Assembly: GCA_963704505.1 (NCBI GenBank)
Contig: OY969912.1
Span: 868,001 to 932,000 of the forward strand
Length of the DNA: 64,000 bases
Direction of reading: 5' to 3'
DNA from: VRUE01 sp963704505
Lineage (GTDB): Bacteria > Actinomycetota > Thermoleophilia > Solirubrobacterales > 70-9
Shown: positions 44,775 through 52,680 of the stretch, piece after piece
Layout of the letters: every line of letters starts with the position of its first letter
How positions within the stretch are numbered: the first letter of the stretch is position 1
Program-made: the position numbers and the translations under genes
The notes under the pieces: generated by a model
Seen by the model: the letters and a program-made list of their open reading frames with translations, nothing else
What the model was told of the DNA's origin: nothing
The model's database searches: none

Positions 44775-45164
44775 ATGAACACGATCAACATCACCGGCCG
44801 CCTTACCAAGGACCCGAAGCTGGTCGAGACCGAGAAGCGCACGATCTGCGAGCTGCGCGTCGCGGTCGAAGGCTCGGATAAGTACCCGACGACCTTCATC
44901 GACGTGGCCGCCTTCGACGGTCAGGCCTACGCCTGCGCGGAGTTCCTGCGCAAAGGCCGCCGCATTGGGGTCGAGGGCAAGCTCGCCTACAGCGAGTGGC
45001 GCGGCGAGGACGGCAAGCGGCGAGAGCGCTATCGGATCATCGGCCGGGTCGATTTCCTCGACGCCCCGCCGCAGCGCCAGACCCCGCAGCGCCCGCCCGA
45101 CCCGGAGCTGATCCGCCCGGGAGGCGAGGCCAAGGAGCCGGCTCTCGTCGCCGCTGCTGCGTAG
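44775..45164 (+). CDS. ssb: Single-stranded DNA-binding protein
   Basis: A 129-residue OB-fold SSB: MNTINITGRLTKDPKLVETE, then ELRVAVEGSDKYPTTFIDVA and AEFLRKGRRIGVEGKLAYSEW. The C-terminus is Pro/Gln-rich and ends ALVAAAA, lacking the acidic DDDIPF tip that recruits host repair proteins. It would therefore bind DNA but may not call in host partners. Divergent from the HNH-recA operon; an AAAGGAC ribosome binding site precedes the ATG. Confidence 0.9.
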   Translation: MNTINITGRLTKDPKLVETEKRTICELRVAVEGSDKYPTTFIDVAAFDGQAYACAEFLRKGRRIGVEGKLAYSEWRGEDGKRRERYRIIGRVDFLDAPPQRQTPQRPPDPELIRPGGEAKEPALVAAAA

Positions 45165-45180
45165 CTGCGCCTGATCAGAA

Positions 45181-45225
45181 CGCCCGAGCGCCCACCACAC
45201 CATCAGGTAGGTGGGCGCTCGGGCG
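45181..45225 (+). terminator. Strong hairpin after ssb
   Basis: A perfect 16-bp stem (CGCCCGAGCGCCCACC and its complement) with a 13-base loop begins 16 bases after the ssb stop. It has no T tract. It is probably the transcript end of ssb. A second hairpin (45277-45298, CTCGGACT / AGTCCGAG) follows. Confidence 0.65.
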
Positions 45226-45649
45226 ACCTCTGGACACGCCAAGAGACGCCGATCAGCCGTCTTCGGGCGGGCCCCGCTCGGACTCGGTTCAGTCCGAGGT
45301 CTCACCCGCAGGGCTAAGGCCCCGCCCGGTCGGGCTAGCGACCCAATTCTTCACGGCGCCAGCGCTTCGTCGCCGACGCCCTGTCTCCTAGAGCCCGGCC
45401 ACCCGCGTCTGCGGATACGAGCCGCCGCTGCCTTGCCGCACTTTTCACCTTCTTCGAGGGTGCCGGGAAAGTCGGCGGATCGCGCGTGCCTCTCAGCTCG
45501 ATCGGGTCCCTCAGAGTTTAACTCCCCTTTAGCTCTCCCTTAGAAAAGGGGTGTATTGGTAAACCCGGTTTTTCGTTCTCCGTAGGAGTGGTGAGGCCAG
45601 TTTTTCGGTCGCACCCGCACAGACGAGGTCGGCAACGCCGACCGACCGA
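45226..45649. other. Intergenic region between ssb and the sigma factor gene
   Basis: About 420 bases, no gene seen. It holds the CTCGGACT hairpin, a CCCCTTT / AAAAGGGG inverted repeat (45522-45549) in an AT-richer patch, and a GGTCGGC-AAC-GCCGACC hairpin (45627-45643) leading into the sigma-factor leader. Confidence 0.5.
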
Positions 45650-45808
45650 GCGCACCTCTCGCTGAGCGCGGCGCTCGTTCCTCCGTCCATCGGCTGTCTT
45701 GCTCCGGCACGAGTTTTGCACCGGCGTGGCGGTGCGTCGTGGCCTCCGTCAACCCAGCGACGGACGGAGGAACCGATGTACTCAGACCGCGCTCAGCGAG
45801 AGGTGCGC
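45650..45808 (+). promoter_or_regulatory. Long nested inverted repeat enclosing RBS and start of the sigma factor gene
   Basis: The outer arms are 22 bp and perfect (45650-45671, starting GCGCACCTCTCG; 45787-45808). The inner arms are 12 bp and perfect (GTTCCTCCGTCC at 45677-45688; GGACGGAGGAAC at 45762-45773). The inner right arm contains the ribosome binding site GGAGGA; the ATG at 45776 lies between the arms. In an RNA starting upstream, this would hide the initiation region in a stem. Confidence 0.75.
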
Positions 45809-46327
45809 GAGCTCGCCGAGGAGCTCTTCACCGAAAACCACGACTACCTGCAGGCGATCGCCCGCCACCACGCCCACACCAGGGTCGATGCCACCGAAGC
45901 TGTTCAGGAGGCCCTCGCCTCCTTCGTCGCCCACTTCGATCCCGGTTGCGGCGCGCCGCCGATCGCCTGGCTGACGGTGACCCTCAAACGTCAGTGCTGG
46001 CGTCAGCGCAGTGAAGCTCACCTCGAGCGCCACGTCGGCCAGGAGGCCGTGCCGGGGGGAGGGGAGCTCGGCTCATTTCTCGAGCTGCTGCCCTCCCGCC
46101 AACCGGATACCGCCGAGCGGGTGATCGAGCGCGACGACGCCCGTCGTGAGCTGCGTCGCCTAAAGCCAGACGAGCGCGACGCCCTCGGCATGCAGGCCGC
46201 CGGTCTCTCCTATGCCGAGATCGGCGAGCGCCGCGGATGGACGTACACAAAGGTCAATCGGTGCATCGCCGAGGGCCGAGCTGCACTGCGTCGGGCCGAA
46301 CGGCCGACAGACCGGTCCCGTAGCTGA
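45776..46327 (+). CDS. Sigma-70-family (ECF-like) RNA polymerase sigma factor
   Basis: A 183-residue protein with a region 2-like N-terminal half (YLQAIARHHAHTRVDATEAV, then QEALASFVAHFD, APPIAWLTVTLKRQCWRQ) and a region 4 helix-turn-helix (RRLKPDERDALGMQAAGLSY, then AEIGERRGWTYTKVNRCIAEGRAALRR). It may direct island transcription. The ATG at 45776 has GGAGGAACCG upstream, inside the long inverted repeat. It heads a gene row running to 48.3 kb, with several overlaps. Confidence 0.82.
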   Translation: MYSDRAQREVRELAEELFTENHDYLQAIARHHAHTRVDATEAVQEALASFVAHFDPGCGAPPIAWLTVTLKRQCWRQRSEAHLERHVGQEAVPGGGELGSFLELLPSRQPDTAERVIERDDARRELRRLKPDERDALGMQAAGLSYAEIGERRGWTYTKVNRCIAEGRAALRRAERPTDRSRS

Positions 46328-46432
46328 GCCGCCCCGCAGCTCGCGACACCTCCCGATCCTGGCACGGCTGCGCCGTGCACCCGGTCGGCGATCGCTCACC
46401 CAGCCGGGGCGAGCCAGAGCCCGGAGGTGCTT

Positions 46433-46582
46433 ATGAGTTCAGTGAAACCGAAGATCAAACTCTGTCCGCAGACCGGCATCTCGCTGCCGGAGTGCGGCTG
46501 TCGACGTTGCTGCGCCGATCTACTGCGCCGCTACGCGCCAGAGCTGGCCTCCCGGCTAGCCCGCAAGGGCGGCTCGCGATGA
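46433..46582 (+). CDS. Small Cys-rich protein (49 aa)
   Basis: A 49-residue protein with a zinc-ribbon-like cysteine set: KLCPQTGISLPECGCRRCC (CP-x9-CGC-RR-CC). It has a good ribosome binding site (GGAGG, 6 bases upstream) and a stop that overlaps the ArdC-like gene's ATG (ATGA), which supports it being real. No family recognised; it could bind zinc or an Fe-S cluster. Confidence 0.65.
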   Translation: MSSVKPKIKLCPQTGISLPECGCRRCCADLLRRYAPELASRLARKGGSR

Positions 46583-47487
46583 GCACGGCGACCAAACCGC
46601 GCCCCGGCGAGGAGCAGCGGGCCGAGCGCCGCGAGGCGGATCGTGATCGGATCGCCGCCGCGGTCGCTGCTTTGCAAAGTCAGGAGGGCTGGCAGCGCTG
46701 GCTCGCGACCCGCCGCCACTTCCACAGCTACAGCTTTCAGAACCAGCTGCTTTTGGCGCTGCAGATGCCCGACGCCACCCGCGTCGCCGGCTTTCGCAAG
46801 TGGCTCGAGTTGGGCTACTGCGTCCGCAAGGGCGAGCGGGGGATTCGGATCATGGCGCCCTATCCCCCCTCGAAGAAGGCGATCGAGCGCTGGCGCCAGG
46901 CCGGCTCTGACCCGCGAAAGGAACCGCGCACTCACTTCCGCTCGGTCGCGGTCTTTGACCGCTCCCAGGTTGACCCGCTGCCCGATCATCCCGGTGGACC
47001 GGCGCCTTTGGAGCCACCCCATGAGCCGATCGAGGGCGAAGGCCTGGAGAACTGCCGGGGGCCGCTCACCGATCTCGCCGCCACTCTCGATTCCGAGGTC
47101 ACCTTTGAGCTGATCCCGGGCGCAGCCGACGGCTACCACGAGCCCGCCAGTGGCCGAATCGTCATCGACAACGGCGCCGATCGCTCAGCCAATGCCGAAA
47201 TCCAGACCCTGATCCACGAGCTTTCACACCTGCTGATTCGCGCCGAGCGCCGCGTACCCGAGCCTAGGCTCAGCTACCAAGCCGAGGAGGTCGTGGTCGA
47301 GTCGGTCGCCTACTCGGTCTGTGCCGGCCTCGGACTCGACACCTCGGGCGACTCCATTCCCTACCTCGCCGGCTGGGGTGGAGAGGAGGCGAGCGATCAG
47401 CTTGAGCGCTACGCCCAGCTGATCGACCGTCTGGCCAAGCGTCTCGAGGATGCACTTGCCGACCCCACCAAGGAGGAGGAGCGATGA
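46579..47487 (+). CDS. ArdC-like antirestriction protein
   Basis: A 302-residue protein. The N-terminal ssDNA-binding domain (HFHSYSFQNQLLLALQMPDA and the VAGFRKWLELGYCVRKGERG turn) is the ArdC N-domain; the C-terminal part is a metallopeptidase-like domain with HELSH (H213-H217) and a distal E in AEEVVVESVAYSVCAG. ArdC is a conjugation-element protein that protects incoming DNA from restriction. Coupled at both ends by ATGA overlaps. The last third is partly duplicated at 48400-48621. Confidence 0.85.
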   Translation: MSTATKPRPGEEQRAERREADRDRIAAAVAALQSQEGWQRWLATRRHFHSYSFQNQLLLALQMPDATRVAGFRKWLELGYCVRKGERGIRIMAPYPPSKKAIERWRQAGSDPRKEPRTHFRSVAVFDRSQVDPLPDHPGGPAPLEPPHEPIEGEGLENCRGPLTDLAATLDSEVTFELIPGAADGYHEPASGRIVIDNGADRSANAEIQTLIHELSHLLIRAERRVPEPRLSYQAEEVVVESVAYSVCAGLGLDTSGDSIPYLAGWGGEEASDQLERYAQLIDRLAKRLEDALADPTKEEER

Positions 47488-48059
47488 CGATGATCGACAA
47501 GACCACTCAGGTCCCCGATGGCTCGATGCCGTACGAACGCGACGCCGAGGGCAACCTGAACTACTTCGTCCTCGCACAGTTCGGCCGCGCGGCGCTCGAC
47601 GTCGGCACCCCCGATCGCGGAGAAAACGACGAGCGGACCGATGCCGTCGATGCGATCGCAAACATCATGCATTGGCTCGCTGCTCTAGAGATCGATCCGG
47701 CCTCGGTTCTCGATTCAGCCGCGCGCCATTTCCTCACCGAGACCCCGTCGCAGACCAACGAGACCCGAGCGGTCTACATTTTGAAAGCGGCCGGCCTCGA
47801 TGCCTACCTCGAACACACCGGAGGGGGGATCTGGGTGGCCGAGGTGCGATCCCAGACCATTGAGGGCAGGACAGTCTGGGTCACCGACTCCGATGGGGCG
47901 GAGGGCGGCCCGTTTCTCGTCGGCGCCTATCCCGAGCCTTGGGGGGACGAGTGGATCGAGCAACTCTCCGGCCCCTGCTCAGCAGTGGACCTTCCAACTC
48001 AGGTCAGGAGAGGCCTCGATACGCCGGGTCCGAGCAGTGGGCGAACGGAGGAATCGTGA
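47484..48059 (+). CDS. Hypothetical island protein
   Basis: A 191-residue acidic protein, no family recognised. It contains YFVLAQFGRAALDVGTPDRG, then SAARHFLTETPSQTNETRAV and ends with disordered sequence (GLDTPGPSSGRTEES). It overlaps the ArdC-like gene (ATGA) and the next small gene (GTGA), a sign of genuine translation in this operon. Confidence 0.7.
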   Translation: MTMIDKTTQVPDGSMPYERDAEGNLNYFVLAQFGRAALDVGTPDRGENDERTDAVDAIANIMHWLAALEIDPASVLDSAARHFLTETPSQTNETRAVYILKAAGLDAYLEHTGGGIWVAEVRSQTIEGRTVWVTDSDGAEGGPFLVGAYPEPWGDEWIEQLSGPCSAVDLPTQVRRGLDTPGPSSGRTEES

Positions 48060-48259
48060 GAATGCTGACCATCGAGACCGAGGACACCGTGCGCGAGGTC
48101 AATCGCTGGGAAATCCCGCGACTGGAAGAGCTGATTCCCGAGTGGGCCGAGCTGACCTCGATCCAGAAAGCGGATCGGGTCGGAGAGCTGATCGGCGACG
48201 GCGCCGAGTTCTGCAAGACGCTCGACGGGGACCATCGAGCGCGACCTACTCAGCTTTGA
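48056..48259 (+). CDS. Small island protein, frameshifted
   Basis: The 67-codon frame (MLTIETEDTVREVNRWEIPR, LEELIPEWAELTSIQ) loses sense at a G4 run at 48227-48230. With three Gs, the sequence would continue GTIERDLLSFEVAEISLGPR and end at a TGA (48288-48290) that overlaps the next GTG start, as other genes here do. So the intact product was about 77 residues. No family recognised. Confidence 0.6.
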   Translation: MRMLTIETEDTVREVNRWEIPRLEELIPEWAELTSIQKADRVGELIGDGAEFCKTLDGDHRARPTQL

Positions 48260-48286
48260 GGTCGCCGAGATTTCCCTGGGCCCAAG

Positions 48287-48621
48287 GTGAATGCCCAGGA
48301 CGAGTTCACCGCTGCGATGCGTGCTCTCGCCGAGGAGCGCCAGCTCGACCTGATCGTCGATCACGGATGGTCGAACACCGGCCACTACTCTTCCTGCCGG
48401 CCCAGGCTCACCTACCGGGCCGAGGAGATCGTCGTCGAGTCCGTCGCCTACTCGGCCTGCGCCAGCCTCGGCCTCGACACCGCCGGTGACTGGTTCCGTA
48501 TATCGCCGGCTGGGGTGAGGAGCGGACGGGCGAGCAAATCGAGCACTCCGCGAAGTTGATCGACCGCCTGGCGAGTCGCATCGAAGCGGCGATCCCCGAG
48601 TCAGAGGGAGTGAAGCCATAG
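48287..48621 (+). pseudogene. Frameshifted gene: short N-terminal part joined to a duplicated ArdC tail
   Basis: It starts with GTG and encodes AQDEFTAAMRALAEERQLDL, then DHGWSNTGHYSSC, then RLTYRAEEIVVESVAYSACA, a close copy of the ArdC-like tail (RLSYQAEEVVVESVAYSVCA). The frame breaks at 48492-48493 where one G is missing; restored, it reads WVPYIAGWGEERTGEQIEHS to a TAG at 48621. It looks like a recombined, now broken gene. Confidence 0.6.
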
Positions 48622-48659
48622 AGGTCAACACCCGAGTCGACCGCTGGCACTCCTACCCA

Positions 48660-48824
48660 GTGACCCGCCAAAGGCACGGCTGGCGTAAGGAGTTGACCGA
48701 GATGCACGATCAGCTCCGTGAGCTACGCAATCGTCTCGCCCCGAGACGAGGCATCGGCAGCAGCGGTTCTTTAGCCGCCTCTGTACCTAGGGCGGCTGGC
48801 CCAGCCCTGCACCTGTTCTCTTGA
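48660..48824 (+). CDS. Possible small protein (54 aa), doubtful
   Basis: From a GTG: VTRQRHGWRKELTEMHDQLR followed by ELRNRLAPRRG, helical and basic; the rest lies over a hairpin (AGCCGCC / GGCGGCT near 48774) and looks non-coding. No good ribosome binding site. It may be the end of a longer, decayed frame upstream. Confidence 0.25.
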   Translation: MTRQRHGWRKELTEMHDQLRELRNRLAPRRGIGSSGSLAASVPRAAGPALHLFS

Positions 48825-48873
48825 GCCTGCTCGCTAACCGCCGTTAGGCAGCGGTATACGGGTCGTCGTATTT

Positions 48874-49389
48874 CTAGGCCTGAGAGAATCCGGCTGCAGC
48901 CGGAGCGCCCACCCGCTTTGCCTGCGAAACCCTCGTCAGGCTCCATTGCCCGACCACGTCGCGGCTCGCTGCGTATTCCGCGAGGACCCGATCGACGATC
49001 AAGCCGGCCTCCTCAGCAATCAAAGTGGATGCGGCTCCGGTCGCGATGCCGACCAACGGGTTCTTTGAGGCGCCGGCTCCAAGCAGTGTCGTAGCCCCGG
49101 CTAACAACGCGCGTTGCGCGGTGGCGCTGACCCACTCGGTGACAGTCACGTCGACCAGCGCGTAGCCTGAGCGCTCAACCAATCGGGCCAACTCTCCGAG
49201 CGCATCGTCGTGACCCGACCGCCTCAGCTCCACATCTACAGTGACTCGACCGAACGTGTCTTCGCTCAGCTCTCGAACGGCGACATCAGCAAGTGAGTCG
49301 ACGAGCAGCTTCTCACTAAGGGCCGGCCAGTTGGCACCCGCCTTTCGAATGTCAGGCTTTGCTCGGATCGTGTAGGTGTGCATCAGCAT
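48874..49389 (-). CDS. Hypothetical protein with glycine-zipper-like segment
   Basis: A 171-residue protein, no family recognised. A soluble N-terminus (residues 1-90) is followed by ALLAGATTLLGAGASKNPLV and GIATGAASTLIAEEAGLIVD, a glycine-rich hydrophobic stretch that could insert in membranes or form a helical pair. An AAGGA site lies 5 bases before the ATG at 49389. It stands next to the pentapeptide-repeat gene, same strand, with a 52-base gap. Confidence 0.65.
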   Translation of the reverse strand: MLMHTYTIRAKPDIRKAGANWPALSEKLLVDSLADVAVRELSEDTFGRVTVDVELRRSGHDDALGELARLVERSGYALVDVTVTEWVSATAQRALLAGATTLLGAGASKNPLVGIATGAASTLIAEEAGLIVDRVLAEYAASRDVVGQWSLTRVSQAKRVGAPAAAGFSQA

Positions 49390-49441
49390 CTATTCCTTGC
49401 TCTAAATCAAGGTAGCAAGCTGCAACCTGCTGGCCACCCCC

Positions 49442-51070
49442 TCAGCGTTTGACCCGAGCTCGAAGCGCAAGCAGGAACAGGCCGATTAGCACTGGCCCGC
49501 TTAGCCGCAGGACCAGTTGAATCGCTTCAGCTGCGCCGGAGAGTTCGTAGCCTTCGGGCAGGTGAGCGGGTCGCACCAAGCTCGAGGTGCTCTCGATCGC
49601 AAAGAGGACGCTTCGCTTGAAGCTAGGGGTCGGCGAGATGCCCCATCGCTGGAAGGCGAAGGCACCGATCAAGGTAAGCACGACCCAAGCAAGAAAGGCA
49701 CGGCTTGCCTTGAGGCCGTATCCCGAAAGTGCCCAGTAGGCGGTGATGATCATGCGATCGCAAAAAGCGCGAACTCGCCCGCGGCCCAGCGGTAGCGGCG
49801 CCCGGCGGCGCATCTCCATCTCGCCGTAGTAGAGGTCCCCCGCGCCGGCCTGGTCCTTATTGTCCTCGCGCGCCTGGCGCAGAGACCGATAGAGGGCGGC
49901 CAGCTCCCCGGGGTCCAAGGGCTCCCCCTTCGAGCGCGGGTCCGGCCAGTCATGAGGACCAGGGGCCGCCTCGCTCCAGTGCCGCCGCGGGCGGCGTCGG
50001 TCATCGCGGAGCGCCTCCTCGGCGCAGCGCCATTGGTGCTCCTCGGCGATCATTTCGCGGTCGATGCAGCGGTGGGTTCGCGGTGTCCGCGGCCAGCGGC
50101 AACTGGGTTCGACGTTGAGCGACTCGAGCCCGTGGGCGCCGAAGAAGCGACAAGCTTGCAGGTCCAAATCCGAAAGCGAAAGTCGTGCCACCTGGGCTCC
50201 TCTTATCGTGATCAGGCGCCCCTGCCAGCCCTGGTCGGCTGCGATCTCACCGGTGGCCGAGGTCATCGAGCTGGAGAGCGTGGAGGCCCGGCCGAAATCC
50301 GCCTCGTTTAGGTAGATCGCCGCCTTCCTCACCGAGAGCCGCACACCGTCCGCGAAAATAGCCGCCTGTGCCGTGAGCACCTCTGCCTCAACATCGACGG
50401 TCAGCCGCTCACCGAACACACAGCGGTCAAAGCCAAGGCGCTCAAGCGCAACGATCGGGCCAAGGCGGCGTGAGAGCTGGAAGGTGGCCTCCTCGAAGGA
50501 CGCATCCTCCTCGAAGCGTGCCCGCTCGAAGTCCGCATGGCTGCGGAATCTGACGCCGGTAAATCTCGCCGTTGAAGCGAAGATCACATCCTGAAAGCCG
50601 GCGTGGTCGTTGAAGATCGCCTGATCGAATTCGGCCGGACCCCCAAAGCACGCGTTGTCGAAGTCGGCGTGGTCGAGGAACTCGGCGCCGCTGAAGTCGG
50701 CCCCTTTGCAAAAGAGCGCTCCGTCAAAGAGGGCCTGGCCGTCGAAGCGCACCTCCGAGAAATCGGCGTGGTCGGGAAAGCAGGCGCCTTCGAAGCGCAC
50801 GATCGGCCCAAAGGGGCCCTTGAGGCCGGGTTTCAGCGGCGAGGGGTGCGGTGCCGCCTTGTGCGTCGCAAGCGCGCGCAGCAACCTGTCCAGAGACGCT
50901 CCTGACACCGTGGCGCCGCCCAGGTTCAGCGGCTCGCCGAGGAACCATTTCGTCGCTGCCTGGCGAAGCTGTGGCTCGGATGCGTGGCCCAAGCAGCGAC
51001 TCTCGGTCACCGCCGCCGCCACGCAGCCGGCTTCGTCGCAGATGCCCACCTCATCCCACCGCTTCGGCAC
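49442..51070 (-). CDS. Pentapeptide-repeat protein with C-terminal membrane helices
   Basis: A 542-residue protein. From about residue 90 to 300 it carries a pentapeptide repeat helix (GADFSGAEFLDHADFDNACF, AFxxA pattern) with an N-terminal Cys/His segment (ICDEAGCVAAAVTESRCLGH) that could bind metal. It ends with two membrane helices (AFLAWVVLTLIGAFAFQRWG and AIQLVLRLSGPVLIGLFLLA). This layout is known in actinobacteria but has no function. It could be a membrane-anchored sensor or effector. The start ATG is 68 bases from the divergent gene. Confidence 0.8.
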   Translation of the reverse strand: MPKRWDEVGICDEAGCVAAAVTESRCLGHASEPQLRQAATKWFLGEPLNLGGATVSGASLDRLLRALATHKAAPHPSPLKPGLKGPFGPIVRFEGACFPDHADFSEVRFDGQALFDGALFCKGADFSGAEFLDHADFDNACFGGPAEFDQAIFNDHAGFQDVIFASTARFTGVRFRSHADFERARFEEDASFEEATFQLSRRLGPIVALERLGFDRCVFGERLTVDVEAEVLTAQAAIFADGVRLSVRKAAIYLNEADFGRASTLSSSMTSATGEIAADQGWQGRLITIRGAQVARLSLSDLDLQACRFFGAHGLESLNVEPSCRWPRTPRTHRCIDREMIAEEHQWRCAEEALRDDRRRPRRHWSEAAPGPHDWPDPRSKGEPLDPGELAALYRSLRQAREDNKDQAGAGDLYYGEMEMRRRAPLPLGRGRVRAFCDRMIITAYWALSGYGLKASRAFLAWVVLTLIGAFAFQRWGISPTPSFKRSVLFAIESTSSLVRPAHLPEGYELSGAAEAIQLVLRLSGPVLIGLFLLALRARVKR

Positions 51071-51137
51071 TCTCGGAGCGCACTAAACTACGCCTCGAAG
51101 AGGAGTCACTCCGGTTTCGATCGCAAGGAGCGCACGC

Positions 51138-51614
51138 ATGGCTACGACACTTACTACTCCGACCGCCGAAGAGGCTCTCGCCCGCCTCGATGACTTGCTC
51201 GACCTGAGCAACGTCAAGATGAAGCTGGCCGACTCCGAGGAGGGCCCCGGCTTCGACCCTCAGTTCATCGACCTGATGGAGATCGAGTACCGCAAGTTCC
51301 TCGCCATGCAGCTGATGTACCCGGATGCCGACACCGTGCCCTGCAAGATCGTCGATCAGATGTGGCACCGCCACATCCTCGACACGGCCGCCTACCGCGA
51401 GGACTGCGAGGCGATCTTCGGCCGCTTCCTCGATCACTTCCCATACTTCGGGATGCGCGGTGAGGAGGACGCCCGGGCGCTGAATGACGCCTACTCCCAC
51501 ACCCTCGATCGCTACCGCGAGGCCTTCGGGGAGCCGCCGGCGGATACCTGGATCACCATCGACGCATCGTCGCGGTGCAAGCGGACCGCCTGCAAGCCGC
51601 AGAAGTGTCGCTAG
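51138..51614 (+). CDS. Glycine-rich-domain (GRDP/DUF1399)-like protein
   Basis: A 158-residue protein matching the conserved core of GRDP/DUF1399 proteins: DADTVPCKIVDQMWHRHILD, TAAYREDCEAIFGRFLDHFP and YFGMRGEEDARALNDAYSHT. The WHxHIL motif plus Cys and the C-terminal Cys-containing tail (SRCKRTACKPQKCR) suggest metal binding. The function in bacteria is unknown. Isolated gene between divergent neighbours. Confidence 0.75.
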   Translation: MATTLTTPTAEEALARLDDLLDLSNVKMKLADSEEGPGFDPQFIDLMEIEYRKFLAMQLMYPDADTVPCKIVDQMWHRHILDTAAYREDCEAIFGRFLDHFPYFGMRGEEDARALNDAYSHTLDRYREAFGEPPADTWITIDASSRCKRTACKPQKCR

Positions 51615-51714
51615 TGATTCGAGCATCGTCTGAGTCCTAGGCGGAAGTTAGAGGCGTTCGGGCGAGCGCGTGACCCCGCAGGAAAGCGCTCCGACAAGAG
51701 TCCTGCTCTGACCT

Positions 51715-52680
51715 CTACTTCTTGGGCCGCCAGTGCTCCTTGAGCACGGGCGGGTACCGAATCATCCCGTCGTCCTCGATCGTGATCTTGATGTCACCCG
51801 TGAACCGCGTCGAGACCGTGTAATCGCTGTACTGGCGGTACTTCTCGGTGGCGTCATGCTCCTTTTGACCAACCGAGGTGATCGTCAGCCACGGCGACAT
51901 CTCTTTTACCGAGAGCTGGTGATAGCCACTGTTGCGCCCGTGGTGTGAGGCCTTCAAGACGTCGATGTCGGACATCACGGTGGTGTCGAAGATTGGTGGC
52001 CAGCTCTCCTCGACGGTCGCGTCGCCGCCGAGGAGAATCGAGCGCCCGGCGTGGCTGACCTTCAGAACCATGCTGAGGATGTTCTGATCGTTCTTCTCGA
52101 CAGCCGTATCGACGAGGCCGTCGGTCGGCGCCCAGATCTCGATCTGGTCCTCCTTCCAGTAGCTGTTGGTGGCGCTGCGGCGCTGGTCGAAGGTTCGGCG
52201 CTCAGCCGAGTCGCGCACCGCTTTGTAGGTCCTCCAGTCATCGCGGTTGAAGCGACCCATGCCCTCCTTCCACTTGGCGTCGTCGTCGAGGTCGAAGTTC
52301 TCGCGGCTTGCGTGCCAGAAGTTTTCGACCGACTTCGGCTCATCGTTGATCAGCCTGTCGATGCCGCTGATGTGGTCCATGTGCGGGTGGGTGATGATCA
52401 GCCGGAAGATGTCCTTGCGCTCGCCGATATTGGCGTCGTAGTACTCGAGGGCGTCAGTCAGCGGCGCCGCCTTGCGGATCGCCTCCTGCAGCAAGGCCGC
52501 GTTGATTTCTTCTCTCGTCGCGTCGTGCGCGAGCGCCTCCGATATCAACAGCTCTTTGGCCGAGTCGCTGTCGATCGACTTGATGTTGCTGAGGTCGATC
52601 ACCGAGATGCGACCACTGTCGTGCTCGACGATCGTGCAGTCTCCCTCGCCGACGTTCAGGAAGTGGGCAGTGAGCGCCAT
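51715..52680 (-). CDS. ComEC/Rec2-like metallo-beta-lactamase-fold hydrolase
   Basis: A 321-residue soluble MBL protein: HFLNVGEGDCTIVEHDSGRI, ITHPHMDHISGID (H98, H100, D102, H103), SILLGGDATVEESWP and DVLKASHHGRNSG, all in the ComEC-type order. It is likely a phosphodiesterase or nuclease acting in the cytosol. The ATG overlaps the membrane-protein stop (ATGA), so the two act together. Such MBL proteins paired with a small membrane protein are found in defence loci, but I cannot name this pair. Confidence 0.8.
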   Translation of the reverse strand: MALTAHFLNVGEGDCTIVEHDSGRISVIDLSNIKSIDSDSAKELLISEALAHDATREEINAALLQEAIRKAAPLTDALEYYDANIGERKDIFRLIITHPHMDHISGIDRLINDEPKSVENFWHASRENFDLDDDAKWKEGMGRFNRDDWRTYKAVRDSAERRTFDQRRSATNSYWKEDQIEIWAPTDGLVDTAVEKNDQNILSMVLKVSHAGRSILLGGDATVEESWPPIFDTTVMSDIDVLKASHHGRNSGYHQLSVKEMSPWLTITSVGQKEHDATEKYRQYSDYTVSTRFTGDIKITIEDDGMIRYPPVLKEHWRPKK

